A stretch of 64,000 bases of DNA from Longimicrobium sp. (lineage in GTDB: Bacteria > Gemmatimonadota > Gemmatimonadetes > Longimicrobiales > Longimicrobiaceae): positions 16,043 through 80,042 of the forward strand of contig DASVTZ010000214.1 of NCBI GenBank assembly GCA_036387335.1. The letters run 5' to 3'. The first letter of the stretch is position 1. Every line of letters begins with the position of its first letter. The translations under genes were made by a program, and so were the position numbers. This document shows, one piece after another, positions 52,743 to 59,553 of the stretch. The notes under the pieces were generated by a model. The model did not search any database. It was not told the DNA's origin and was given only the letters and a program-made list of their open reading frames with translations.

Positions 52743-53549
52743 TCAGCGGCGAAGAATTAGCCTCCACCACGGCGGGCGCGGCTCCGCGTTTTCAAAGCAG
52801 ACCCGGCCCGTGAGCCAGAATGAACCCCTCACTATCCCGCCTTCGACCAGCTCGCCGCTGATCAGACATGGCTCCGCCACCACGTCGATCTCTCCACCCC
52901 ACGTGCGCACGCGCGCCCAGCGGAATGGGTTTCCGGTCGCCGGGTTGATGCGCAGCTCCGCCGCCAGCACGCGGCCGGAGAGCATCGCCTCCGGAGCCGG
53001 CACGGTGGCCTCTCCACCATCGGGAGCGAACAACCCGGTGGGGAGGAGGGATTCCGAAGCGTACTTCAGCTGGCCCGTCTGGCTGGCCATGTACTCCTCT
53101 TCGTTCGCGAACGCGCTCAGCTCGAACGCGAATGCCGCCACCTGCACCGGCGCGATCCGTGGCAGCCGCACCCGATCGTGCAGCGCGAAGTCCGGCGCGT
53201 CGATCGCGAAGGTGGTCGATCCCGATTCCGCGTCGTGGCTCGTCGGCTCCGGCCACACCTGGTACATCCCGTCCAGGGCGGAGAACGCCGGGTCACGAAA
53301 ACGGCGCGACACACCGGCACGGATCGTCGTGTCGCCCGCGAAATGGGGGTTCATCCCCACGACCTGGTTCGCGGTGACCTGCGCCCAGAGCTCGACGCCG
53401 GCCCCCGGTGACCAGCGCCGGTACTCGCCGCCGCCGGGGAGCGCGATCCGCTCACCCGCTTCAGCCACCATCAGCGAGTGCGCGGAGAACTGCTCCCTGG
53501 TTTCGATATCGAAGCCAAGTGCGGCGAACAGGTTTGCCATGTCTCTCAT
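52743..53549 (-). CDS. unknown 268-aa protein of the Ro60-RtcB operon
   Basis: The start at 53549 (MRDMANLFAALGFDIETREQFSAHSL) lies 17 bp after the rtcB stop; a second ATG at 53540 is possible. The frame extends further upstream into rtcB without features. Predicted soluble, mixed alpha/beta with many strands and Trp residues (GVELWAQVTANQVVGMNPHF, MYQVWPEP, ATGNPFRWARVRTWGGEIDVVAE, FWLTGRVCFENAEPRPPWWRLILRR). No family recognised. Its fixed place between RtcB and the nucleotidyltransferases makes it a candidate RNA-repair accessory factor. Confidence 0.65.
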   Translation of the reverse strand: MRDMANLFAALGFDIETREQFSAHSLMVAEAGERIALPGGGEYRRWSPGAGVELWAQVTANQVVGMNPHFAGDTTIRAGVSRRFRDPAFSALDGMYQVWPEPTSHDAESGSTTFAIDAPDFALHDRVRLPRIAPVQVAAFAFELSAFANEEEYMASQTGQLKYASESLLPTGLFAPDGGEATVPAPEAMLSGRVLAAELRINPATGNPFRWARVRTWGGEIDVVAEPCLISGELVEGGIVRGSFWLTGRVCFENAEPRPPWWRLILRR

Positions 53550-53566
53550 CGATGTGGGACCCGACC

Positions 53567-56218
53567 TCAGTCCTTGTACGGATCCACCTCCCCCGCGCCG
53601 GCCATCGCGACGATCAGCGGGCGCAGCGTGTGCCGCACCTGGATCGTGTCGCCCTGCGCCGCGAGCACCCTGGGAAGGCGGCGGTACGCCTGCGGCGCCT
53701 CGTCCAGCCCGCCGCCGCGCAGAATCACCCCGCGCTTCCCCAGCCACTGCTGCAGCATCTCCTGAGAGATGCGGCCGGGGCTCAGCACCTTGCCGCGCCG
53801 GTTGCGCTTCCCCGCCGCGGCCGTGCGGCTCATCACCCGCCCCGCTCCGTGCACGGTGGAGAAGAGGGACTCCCGCTGCGCCAGCGCCGTCTCCTCGTCC
53901 GGCGGCGCGGCGTTCCCCTCCAGGATCACCGCGTCGTCGCCCATCGAGCCGCCCACGAAGCCCTTCTGCCCCGGGAACGCCGGCGTGGCGCCCTTGCGGA
54001 TCACCACGTACTCAGTAGGCTCTCCCACCATAGAAACGTGGGTTTCCTTCCATCCGAAATTATGATGGTTGTGCACTAATTCCAGCTCCTTCCCGCCAAG
54101 GAGCGACACCACCTTGCGCGCCACCCACTCGCGCCCGGCATACGCGTACTCGCCGGCGAGCTGCATGAGTTGCCAGTAGTCGTGCCCCAGCGGCTGGTTG
54201 ATGTCCAGAAGCACCTCCTTCTCCGCGGCCCGCTCGCCCCACATCCCGCCCTGCGACAGTGACAGGTAGGCGCTGGCGATGGTGTGCCCCAACCCGCGGC
54301 TCCCGAAGTGCACCCCCACCCACACCGCTCCGCTCTCGTCCGCGAAGACATCCACGTAATGGTTGCCGGAGCCAACCGTTCCTAGCTGCCGACGCGCCTT
54401 GTCCTGAAGCGTCTCGCGGTAGCCGCCGGTGTTGGGCACCGCGTACCACGCCGGGTCCAGGAAGAGCGGGTGGTCGACGGGAGCGTCGTCCGCGTTGTTC
54501 TTTCGCCCGATCCCGAACGAGATCGTCGACGCGATCTCGTCCGCGAGGTTGTTGGCCAGGTTGTTCTGCGCCAGCCGGTGCGGATTCCGCTCGATCTCCT
54601 CCAGCGACACGTTGCGCGTGATGTCCTCCACGCGTAAGTCCGTGCGAATGGCCGCGTTGCCGCAGTTGTGCACCACGACGCCGGATGCGAGGAAGCAGTG
54701 CGCCGGATCGCCCGTCACCACGTCGTAGACGAGCGAAGTTCCGCCCGGCTCCACGCGGGACACCGGCACCCAGCAGACCTCACCGTCCGCCTGCGGATCC
54801 AGCGCCTCGCCGGGCAAGCGGCGCGACCGGCCGCGGTCGTCGTAGAACGAGTGGTACGCGAAGCCGGGCGACACGCCGAACCGCTCCGACACGTCCGCGA
54901 CCGCCGTCCGCCACGGAACGCCCTGGCCGCGCAGCGCACGCGCCTCCTCCTTGGCCGCGTCCCGATTCGCGGCGTACGCCAGGCCCTGCAGCGCGACACT
55001 CGCCGCCGTTGCCGCGGCTACGCGCTTTTCCACGGAGCGGCAGAACCCCACGTCGCGCATGAACCGGAGCTGCTCGGCCTGGCCGCCCAGGATCTGGAGC
55101 ACGGAGATCACCCGATCCCCACGCGCCGGCCCGCTGGGCGCCACCGACACCCCGAAATCCAGCGACCGCAGGAGACCCGCGATGAAGTCGATGGCGTGCG
55201 TGTGCCGGCCGGACTGCTTCAACTCCAGGTTCGGCACTGTGCCGGTGCGATGCACTCGTGGCGTCATCATCTCCGCGCTCGCGAAGGCGGAGAGGAAGTG
55301 CCCACGGGCCCACGCGGGCATCCGCATCAGCCACGGCATCGGCTCCGCGGCCCAGTCCTTCTTCCCGACTGGCGATCCGAGGCCCGCGAACAGCGCGTGG
55401 AGCGCGGTGGAGCCGACGTACATGTTGATCTCCTCGCGCCACCCTTCCTTGCGACGGCGCCGATGCTCGCGAGGCTCGAAGCCGAGGCGCCGGAAGTCGG
55501 CGCGCAGGTCCTCCGCGTCCTCGTCGTTGAAGACGTAGAGCGAGACCCGCTTTCCATCCTTGCTGAGGTGCCCGTCGCCGCTCGCGTAGCCGAGCAGCCG
55601 GAGGAGCGCGGGGAGCCGGTCGTCCGTGGCGCGGAGCGGAAGGAGCCCGCGCTCCTCCAGCTCAGCACGTGAGCGCTCGTTGGGAACCTCGAACGTGACG
55701 TCGCACGCGGGCTCCTCATACGGGAGCCCCACGTAGGGCGTGCAGGCGATCGAGTCGTCCGGGCCGAGCTGGTCCGCACGCTTCCACCCCGCACGGGTCA
55801 GGATCTCGTGGTCGGGCGTCGCGCGGATCTCTCGGCCGTTCCCCAGCGTGATCGCCAGCACGTCGCGCTCCCCGCGCGGCACCGCGCCGAAGTGGGGCGA
55901 GACGGGGCGCACCGAGGCTCCGTCCCAGCACACGACGGCGTCCGCGTCAGTGACCTCCTCGATCGGCTTCGTGAAGCCGTCCGCGGTGATTACCGGCGTT
56001 CCGGCGGCGAGGCACGCGATGTCGAAGCCCACGCCCACCACCGACACCTTGTCGCGGTACGCGGCCACCCCGCCGATCGGCATCGTGAAGCCCACGTGAC
56101 CGTCCGCCAGGAGCGCCGCGCGCTCGGCACGCCCCGCCACGTCTGTGAGCTGGCGGATGGTCCCCTCCTCGTGCTCGCCGAACATGACGGCGTTGGTCCC
56201 TACCTTCTTCGTCAGCAT
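53567..56218 (-). CDS. rtcB: RNA-splicing ligase RtcB interrupted by a 450-aa intein
   Basis: 883-aa precursor. Exteins are residues 1-68 and 519-883 (433 aa after splicing). The Mn2+/GTP site is complete in the exteins: VGFDIA/CGNAAIRTDL (Asp and Cys ligands), SGNHYVDVF, HFGSRGLGH, HNHHNFGWKETH and the guanylylated His in STVHGAGRVMSR. RtcB joins 2',3'-cyclic phosphate ends to 5'-OH ends in RNA. The intein sits directly before the catalytic Cys, which also serves as the obligatory +1 nucleophile of splicing, so no active ligase exists before excision. Sits downstream of the Ro60 and 105-aa genes; a dispersed repeat lies in its leader. No archease (RtcB activator) gene is nearby. Confidence 0.95.
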   Translation of the reverse strand: MLTKKVGTNAVMFGEHEEGTIRQLTDVAGRAERAALLADGHVGFTMPIGGVAAYRDKVSVVGVGFDIACLAAGTPVITADGFTKPIEEVTDADAVVCWDGASVRPVSPHFGAVPRGERDVLAITLGNGREIRATPDHEILTRAGWKRADQLGPDDSIACTPYVGLPYEEPACDVTFEVPNERSRAELEERGLLPLRATDDRLPALLRLLGYASGDGHLSKDGKRVSLYVFNDEDAEDLRADFRRLGFEPREHRRRRKEGWREEINMYVGSTALHALFAGLGSPVGKKDWAAEPMPWLMRMPAWARGHFLSAFASAEMMTPRVHRTGTVPNLELKQSGRHTHAIDFIAGLLRSLDFGVSVAPSGPARGDRVISVLQILGGQAEQLRFMRDVGFCRSVEKRVAAATAASVALQGLAYAANRDAAKEEARALRGQGVPWRTAVADVSERFGVSPGFAYHSFYDDRGRSRRLPGEALDPQADGEVCWVPVSRVEPGGTSLVYDVVTGDPAHCFLASGVVVHNCGNAAIRTDLRVEDITRNVSLEEIERNPHRLAQNNLANNLADEIASTISFGIGRKNNADDAPVDHPLFLDPAWYAVPNTGGYRETLQDKARRQLGTVGSGNHYVDVFADESGAVWVGVHFGSRGLGHTIASAYLSLSQGGMWGERAAEKEVLLDINQPLGHDYWQLMQLAGEYAYAGREWVARKVVSLLGGKELELVHNHHNFGWKETHVSMVGEPTEYVVIRKGATPAFPGQKGFVGGSMGDDAVILEGNAAPPDEETALAQRESLFSTVHGAGRVMSRTAAAGKRNRRGKVLSPGRISQEMLQQWLGKRGVILRGGGLDEAPQAYRRLPRVLAAQGDTIQVRHTLRPLIVAMAGAGEVDPYKD
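54665..56014 (-). mobile_element. intein with LAGLIDADG homing endonuclease in RtcB
   Basis: Residues 69-518 of the precursor. N-terminal splicing block CLAAGTPVITADG (Cys1), block B RATPDHEILTRAG with the TxxH motif, a dodecapeptide (DOD/LAGLIDADG) endonuclease with two candidate motifs (LLRLLGYASGDGHL and HFLSAFASAEM), block F VYDVVTGDPAHCFLASG and C-terminal VVVHN followed by Cys+1. All splicing residues are intact. In the second endonuclease motif Glu replaces the usual Asp. A size of 450 aa is typical of a full intein. Archaeal RtcB (Pyrococcus) carries an intein at the same cysteine. Confidence 0.93.
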
Positions 56219-56232
56219 CGTAGTTCTCTCAG

Positions 56233-56342
56233 AGAGACTTGAACTGCCGTCTCACACAGAGACGCAGGGGACAGACAAGGCACAGAAAACCTACTCCTTC
56301 TTCTTGCCGTTCCCCTGTGTGGCTCTGTGTGACGGGGCAGTT
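56233..56342. repeat. MITE-like inverted repeat inside the operon
   Basis: AACTGCCGTCTCACACAGAG at the left and CTCTGTGTGACGGGGCAGTT at the right are near-perfect terminal inverted repeats around ~70 bp. It belongs to the CACAGAG/TCTCTGTG family and lies between the 105-aa gene and rtcB. Confidence 0.8.
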
Positions 56343-56347
56343 GTTCA

Positions 56348-56665
56348 CTAGTCGTCCTCGTCCCACCGCCGGTCGGCCTTCTGCTCGCGGCGCAGGGCGC
56401 GGTTGAAGGTGCGGTCGCCGGCGCGCTGCAGCTCGGTGGACTCGCAGATGGCATCCACCGCGCGCGCGAGCACCCAGGCGCGAGCACCGTGCCGGTCCAC
56501 GAACTTGAGCCAGCGCGGCCGCCAGAACCGTCCCAGCTTGCGCCCCAGCTCCCGCGCCGTCTCCGGCGACACGTAGTAGCTGTCGAACCGGGTCGTGACC
56601 ACGAAGTAGTCCCCCGCGGGGAGCTCCTCCTCCGGTCTCTCCTGTCTTTCTCGCGTATGGTTCAT
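56348..56665 (-). CDS. unknown 105-aa protein between Ro60 and RtcB genes
   Basis: Small, charged protein: an N-terminal beta part (GDYFVVTTRFDSYYVSPETARELGRKLGRFWRPRWLKFVDRHGARAWVLARAVDAICESTEL) and a basic/acidic helical tail (RAGDRTFNRALRREQKADRRWDEDD). Aromatic and Arg-rich composition (YYVS, FWRPRW) would suit RNA binding. No family recognised. 83 bp downstream of the Ro60 stop on the same strand; a dispersed repeat separates it from rtcB. Confidence 0.65.
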   Translation of the reverse strand: MNHTRERQERPEEELPAGDYFVVTTRFDSYYVSPETARELGRKLGRFWRPRWLKFVDRHGARAWVLARAVDAICESTELQRAGDRTFNRALRREQKADRRWDEDD

Positions 56666-56748
56666 CGTGCGTTTCGGTAAGGCGGGGACGAGCCTCGTCC
56701 CCGCCCGGTTCGGTGGCTCCGGCGCGGGGGGACGGCCGGGGCCGCCCT

Positions 56749-58392
56749 CTAGCGCGCGAAGTCCGCGATCAGCTGCGGCGTGGCGGCGTCGAAGCCCACC
56801 ACGTCCAGCATTCCGGCATCCTCGGGGTCCGCGATGGTGAACCCGTTGGACGCCATCCCCACGACCACCAGCTTCGCGGGGATCCCCGTGCGCTCCCGGT
56901 ACCGGCGGAGCGCCTGCGACGGGTGGATGTCACCCGCCCACGTCTCGTTGTCCGTGTAGACCACGAACAGGTCGACGTCCCACCTCCGGTCCGCCGCCTC
57001 CAGCATGGGAAGCGCGCAGTCCGTCCCCCCGAAGCTGAGGGAAGACACCTGCCGGACCACGTCGTCCAGCCGCTGCCGGGGCGAGATCGCGAGCGGGGTG
57101 ATCCCGCTGGGGAAGCCGTCGTGCATCGAGCGCGACCGCCCCGCCGTGAAAGCGGTGAAGAAGTGCCGCGGCTCGGTAGCCGCCGTCACCAGCGCCATCG
57201 CGGCCGACGCCTCGCGGCAGCTCAGCCCCTCCAGCCCGTGCACGTTCGCCGTCATGGAGCCGGACACGTCCAGCGCCAGCATCACGCGGCGCCCCGAGGG
57301 CTCCACCCCCGCGAAGGCCAGGTAGAAGGCCGCGTCCAGCGCGTCCACCACCTGCGCCACCGGCGTCCACGTCCCCTTTCCGCGCACCCCGCGCCCGGAC
57401 GAGTACGTCCGCAGCGCGGAGAGGACCTGCACCGGGTGCACCCGCGCCCTGCGCAGCGCCTCGCCGTCCGCCAGCCGCGCGGCGACGGCGGCGGAGGCAT
57501 CGCTCCCGGGCGCCAGGACGCCCACGCGGGTGAGCGTCGCCAGGTTGCGGACCAGCGCGGTGAGCGGCATCTCCTCCAGGAGCGCCTCCCACACCACCGC
57601 GTGCTGAAGGAGCGGCGTGGGCACCATCTCCCGCGTGAGCCGCGCATCGCGGACGATGGCCGCGGCGCGCGCGGGGTCGATCTCCGCGTCATCGTGCAGC
57701 GCGTCGACGGCGCGGACCTGCGCCAGCGCGCCGGAGGGCTGCCCCTCCTCCAGCGCCCCGCCGGTGACGGTGCGGCGGAATAGCGCCCGCTGCTCGTCGC
57801 TGCGGGGGACCGGGTGCGCCAGCCGCAGGGCGTCGCGGTGCGACCACCCGTCGCGCTGGGGGTACTTCAGGAGCTGGTGCGCCAGGTCGCGCTCGGGCCG
57901 GCCGGTGTACCACGCCGCCACCGCGCGCCGCACCCCGCGCCCCCACCCGCGGAACCCGCCCACGAACTGGAGGAAGTGGAAGAGGTGCGTCCCCGTCCGC
58001 GCCACCCGCGGCAGCGCCTCCAGCGCGACGGCCCGCGTGACCGCGTCCCCCATCCCCGCCGCCATCGCCAGGGCGAAGAGCGCGGGGTCGTTCTTCGGCG
58101 CGCGCCCGCCGGCGCTCACCTCCACGATGCGCCGCACCACGCGGGGCCCATCCTCCGCGATGCACTCGGCCACGGCGCCGGCGTTGTCGACGGTGAGCTC
58201 GCGCTCGCCGACGTAGTAGGTCCCGCCCTCGGTTCCCAGCACGAGGAACCGGTCGAGCCGGCTCCAGCGGTCCAGGGCCCAGGCGTACCCGCCGGCCGAG
58301 TTGGGCACCTGCGCCGATCCGGGGATCGGCTCGGACTGCCGCGTGACCAGCGCCCGGAGGCGGGTGGCCACGTAACGCGTGAAGTCCAGCAT
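56749..58392 (-). CDS. rsr: Ro60/Rsr homologue (TROVE domain plus vWA domain)
   Basis: 547 aa; the start at 58392 has a perfect AGGAGG ribosome-binding site. Residues ~25-340 are the TROVE HEAT-repeat ring: NSAGGYAWALDRWSRLDRFLVLGTEGGTYYVGEREL, VSAGGRAPKNDPALFALAMAAG, VARTGTHLFHFLQFVGGFRGWGRGVRRAVAAWY and QLLKYPQRDGWSHRDALRLAHPVP are near-diagnostic. Residues ~365-547 are a von Willebrand A domain with intact MIDAS (LDVSGSM, GGTDCALPM, VVYTDNETW). Ro60 rings bind misfolded RNA ends in the central hole and Y RNA on the outer rim. The tRNA/Y-like RNA array lies 170 bp upstream and rtcB downstream, so it is the core of an RNA surveillance and repair operon. Confidence 0.96.
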   Translation of the reverse strand: MLDFTRYVATRLRALVTRQSEPIPGSAQVPNSAGGYAWALDRWSRLDRFLVLGTEGGTYYVGERELTVDNAGAVAECIAEDGPRVVRRIVEVSAGGRAPKNDPALFALAMAAGMGDAVTRAVALEALPRVARTGTHLFHFLQFVGGFRGWGRGVRRAVAAWYTGRPERDLAHQLLKYPQRDGWSHRDALRLAHPVPRSDEQRALFRRTVTGGALEEGQPSGALAQVRAVDALHDDAEIDPARAAAIVRDARLTREMVPTPLLQHAVVWEALLEEMPLTALVRNLATLTRVGVLAPGSDASAAVAARLADGEALRRARVHPVQVLSALRTYSSGRGVRGKGTWTPVAQVVDALDAAFYLAFAGVEPSGRRVMLALDVSGSMTANVHGLEGLSCREASAAMALVTAATEPRHFFTAFTAGRSRSMHDGFPSGITPLAISPRQRLDDVVRQVSSLSFGGTDCALPMLEAADRRWDVDLFVVYTDNETWAGDIHPSQALRRYRERTGIPAKLVVVGMASNGFTIADPEDAGMLDVVGFDAATPQLIADFAR

Positions 58393-58560
58393 GTTCGCCT
58401 CCTTTCTCGTTGGAGGTGGATGCGCCGTGCGCCCGGGTGGCGCTTCGGCGGTGGCCCGCGGCGCGGACGAATGTCTCCGTTCGGTTGAGTGGACCGGAGT
58501 CCACCGCCTGGCATGCGGTAATCGAACGGATGCGGCCCACGCCGCGGGCCTGTCTGATGC

Positions 58561-58674
58561 TGCCGGGATGCAGTTACGGGATTCGAACCCTGGCCGACCA
58601 GGTAACCCTCGTCCATCGGCCCATCCGGGGACGGGCAAGGGAGCGGAAGAGGGAATGACCGCTGCACCCCGGCA
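58561..58674 (-). ncRNA. Y-like RNA 1, aberrant tRNA-like RNA nearest the Ro60 gene
   Basis: Closing stem of 13 bp (TGCCGGGGTGCAG with CTGCATCCCGGCA, one G-U pair). It contains a T-loop sequence (GGGTTCGAATCCC) and, 5' of it, the shared motif GGGCCGATGGACGAGGG. The motif's CGAT and helix elements are preceded by a 6-bp hairpin (GCCCGT/ATGGGC) and answered by CCCTC...TCC with an internal loop, the same architecture as in the three tRNA-like RNAs upstream. No D arm and only a 3-bp T stem can be drawn, so it is not a decodable tRNA. A short hairpin CCTGG-TCGG-CCAGG lies just before the T loop. Confidence 0.65.
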
Positions 58675-58808
58675 TCATGCGCGAGCACTCGTGAGGCGCG
58701 GACGAAGTGCGCCGATCGGCCCCGGTTCGCATGTCCGGGTCCTTGAGAGGGTCGGCGATAACCGACACGGCATCGGCCCGCGTCCCACGGGTGTTCGTTC
58801 CGTCAAAA
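58675..58808 (-). ncRNA. structured spacer with two more GGGCCGAT motifs
   Basis: Minus strand carries GGGCCGAT at 58779-58772 and 58722-58715. The first is preceded by a CCCG/CGGG hairpin and followed by GTCGG-TTATCG-CCGAC. The second is preceded by a CCCGG/CCGGG hairpin and enclosed by GCCGA/TCGGC. No acceptor or T arm can be drawn. It could be one or two further Y-like RNAs or decayed copies. Confidence 0.4.
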
Positions 58809-58937
58809 TGGGCCTGGCGGGATTCGAACCCGCGACCTCTTCCGTTTCCAAGGGATAACCCTTGCACATCGGCCCGGCCGAAGCCGGACGAGTGGCGTGA
58901 AGGGCATAAGTGCTCTACCAGGCTGAGCTACAGGCCC
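58809..58937 (-). ncRNA. chimeric tRNA/Y-like RNA 2
   Basis: Acceptor stem GGGCCTG/CAGGCCC (7 bp, perfect), D arm GCTC/GAGC with loop AGCCTGGTA, T arm GCGGG-TTCGAAT-CCCGC and a 5-nt variable loop AGGTC are canonical. Between A26 and the variable loop there are 72 nt instead of 17. The inserted part folds as CCCTT-CAC / GTG-(bulged C)-AAGGG, an asymmetric loop (GCCACTC against CGAT) and a GTCCGG/CCGGGC hairpin, and contains GGGCCGATGTGCAAGGG. The remaining anticodon-stem pairing (CTTAT/GGAAG) is poor. Discriminator A; no CCA encoded. Standard tRNA finders would call a tRNA with an intron here. Confidence 0.75.
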
Positions 58938-58999
58938 ACCGCTGCGCCGTCCGTACCACTCCCCGCGCGCCCCGCAGCCGGGCACGTGAGGCCTTCCTA

Positions 59000-59125
59000 T
59001 GGAGACCCGGCGGGACTCGAACCCGCAACCTCCGAGGCCGTTGAGCCTCGGCCGCCGGCCCGCGCGTGGCGGGCAAAGTGTTGGCGAGGCAGCTCGGTGC
59101 TCTGTCCCGTTGAGCTACGGGCTCC
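59000..59125 (-). ncRNA. chimeric tRNA/Y-like RNA 3 (tRNA-Arg-like frame)
   Basis: Acceptor GGAGCCCG/CGGGTCTCC with one bulged T, D arm GCTC-AACGGGACA-GAGC, T arm GCGGG-TTCGAGT-CCCGC, anticodon stem CCGAG/CTCGG and variable loop AGGTT are canonical. The anticodon loop is 56 nt instead of 7; if its ends are joined after U33 the loop would be CTACGGC (anticodon ACG). The insert holds GCCTC-GCC / GGC-(bulged C)-GAGGC, an asymmetric loop and the GCCCGC/GCGGGC hairpin, with the motif GGGCCGGCGGCCGAGGC. Confidence 0.75.
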
Positions 59126-59188
59126 ATCCACTGCGCCGTCTTTGCCGCCCTCCGCGCCGCCCCGCAGCCGGGCGGCGTGGAACCTGGA

Positions 59189-59319
59189 TGGGAAGCCCGG
59201 TGGGAATCGAACCCACGACCTCCGGATTAGCGATGAACCTCCACCTGCGGCCCGCGAGCGGACGAGGAATCGGCGGAAGTAAGAGTCCGGCGCTCCGGCC
59301 ACTGAGCTACAGACTTCCC
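59189..59319 (-). ncRNA. chimeric tRNA/Y-like RNA 4 (tRNA-Ser-like anticodon frame)
   Basis: Stem GGGAAGTCTG/CGGGCTTCCC (10 bp with wobbles; 7 bp plus a templated CCA-like end is the alternative), D arm GCTC-AGTGGCCG-GAGC, T arm GTGGG-TTCGATT-CCCAC, perfect anticodon stem CCGGA/TCCGG and variable loop AGGTC. The anticodon loop is 59 nt; joining its ends after U33 gives CTGCTAA (anticodon GCU). A real tRNA-Ser would have a long variable arm, which is absent, so decoding is unlikely. The insert carries GGGCCGCAGGTGGAGGT, with helix, asymmetric loop and GTCCGC/GCGGGC hairpin as in the other copies. Confidence 0.75.
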
Positions 59320-59325
59320 GGCAGG

Positions 59326-59399
59326 GGTGGCCAGTGGGGCTCGAACCCACAACCCTCGGGCCCACGACCCGATGCTCCGCCAGTTGAGCTATGGCCACC
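59326..59399 (-). tRNA. tRNA-His(GTG)-like gene with C33, first RNA of the array
   Basis: 74 nt, no insert. Acceptor GGTGGCC/GGCCACC, D arm GCTC/GAGC, anticodon stem TCGGG/CCCGA, loop TCGTGGG with anticodon GTG, T arm GTGGG-TTCGAGC-CCCAC, discriminator C73 as required for His. Two oddities: position 33 is C instead of the near-invariant U, and base -1 is T instead of G. It may be a divergent tRNA-His or, given its neighbours, a tRNA mimic without the Y insert. Confidence 0.75.
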
Positions 59400-59415
59400 A
59401 TGATGTGCTCGGGTT

Positions 59416-59491
59416 GGGCCGGCGGAAGCGATCCGCCTTCGCCCGGGGGTCGCGTTTGTCCCCGGGGTGGGGCATCACGCCCCGCCGGCCC
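59416..59491 (-). other. 76-nt stem-bounded structured segment upstream of the array
   Basis: GGGCCGGCGG (59491-59482, minus strand) pairs perfectly with CCGCCGGCCC (59425-59416), 10 bp. Inside are further complementary C/G runs (CCCCGGGG, CCCCCGGG). The 5' half starts with the same GGGCCGGCGG as RNA 3. No T loop is visible. Could be another small RNA of the operon or a processing element. Confidence 0.4.
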
Positions 59492-59553
59492 GTCACTCCA
59501 GTCGCTGCTCGTTCAATTCATCCACCTCCTGGTCACGTGGTTCCTGAATGCAG

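Noticed and set aside
53567..56218. RtcB gene read as a fusion with an independent endonuclease gene
   Set aside because: Intein splicing blocks with Cys1, His-Asn and Cys+1 are all present and joining the flanks restores a continuous RtcB.
58809..59319. Group I self-splicing introns in the tRNA-like genes
   Set aside because: Inserts of 49-55 nt are far too short for a group I intron, and no P7/P3 core can be drawn.
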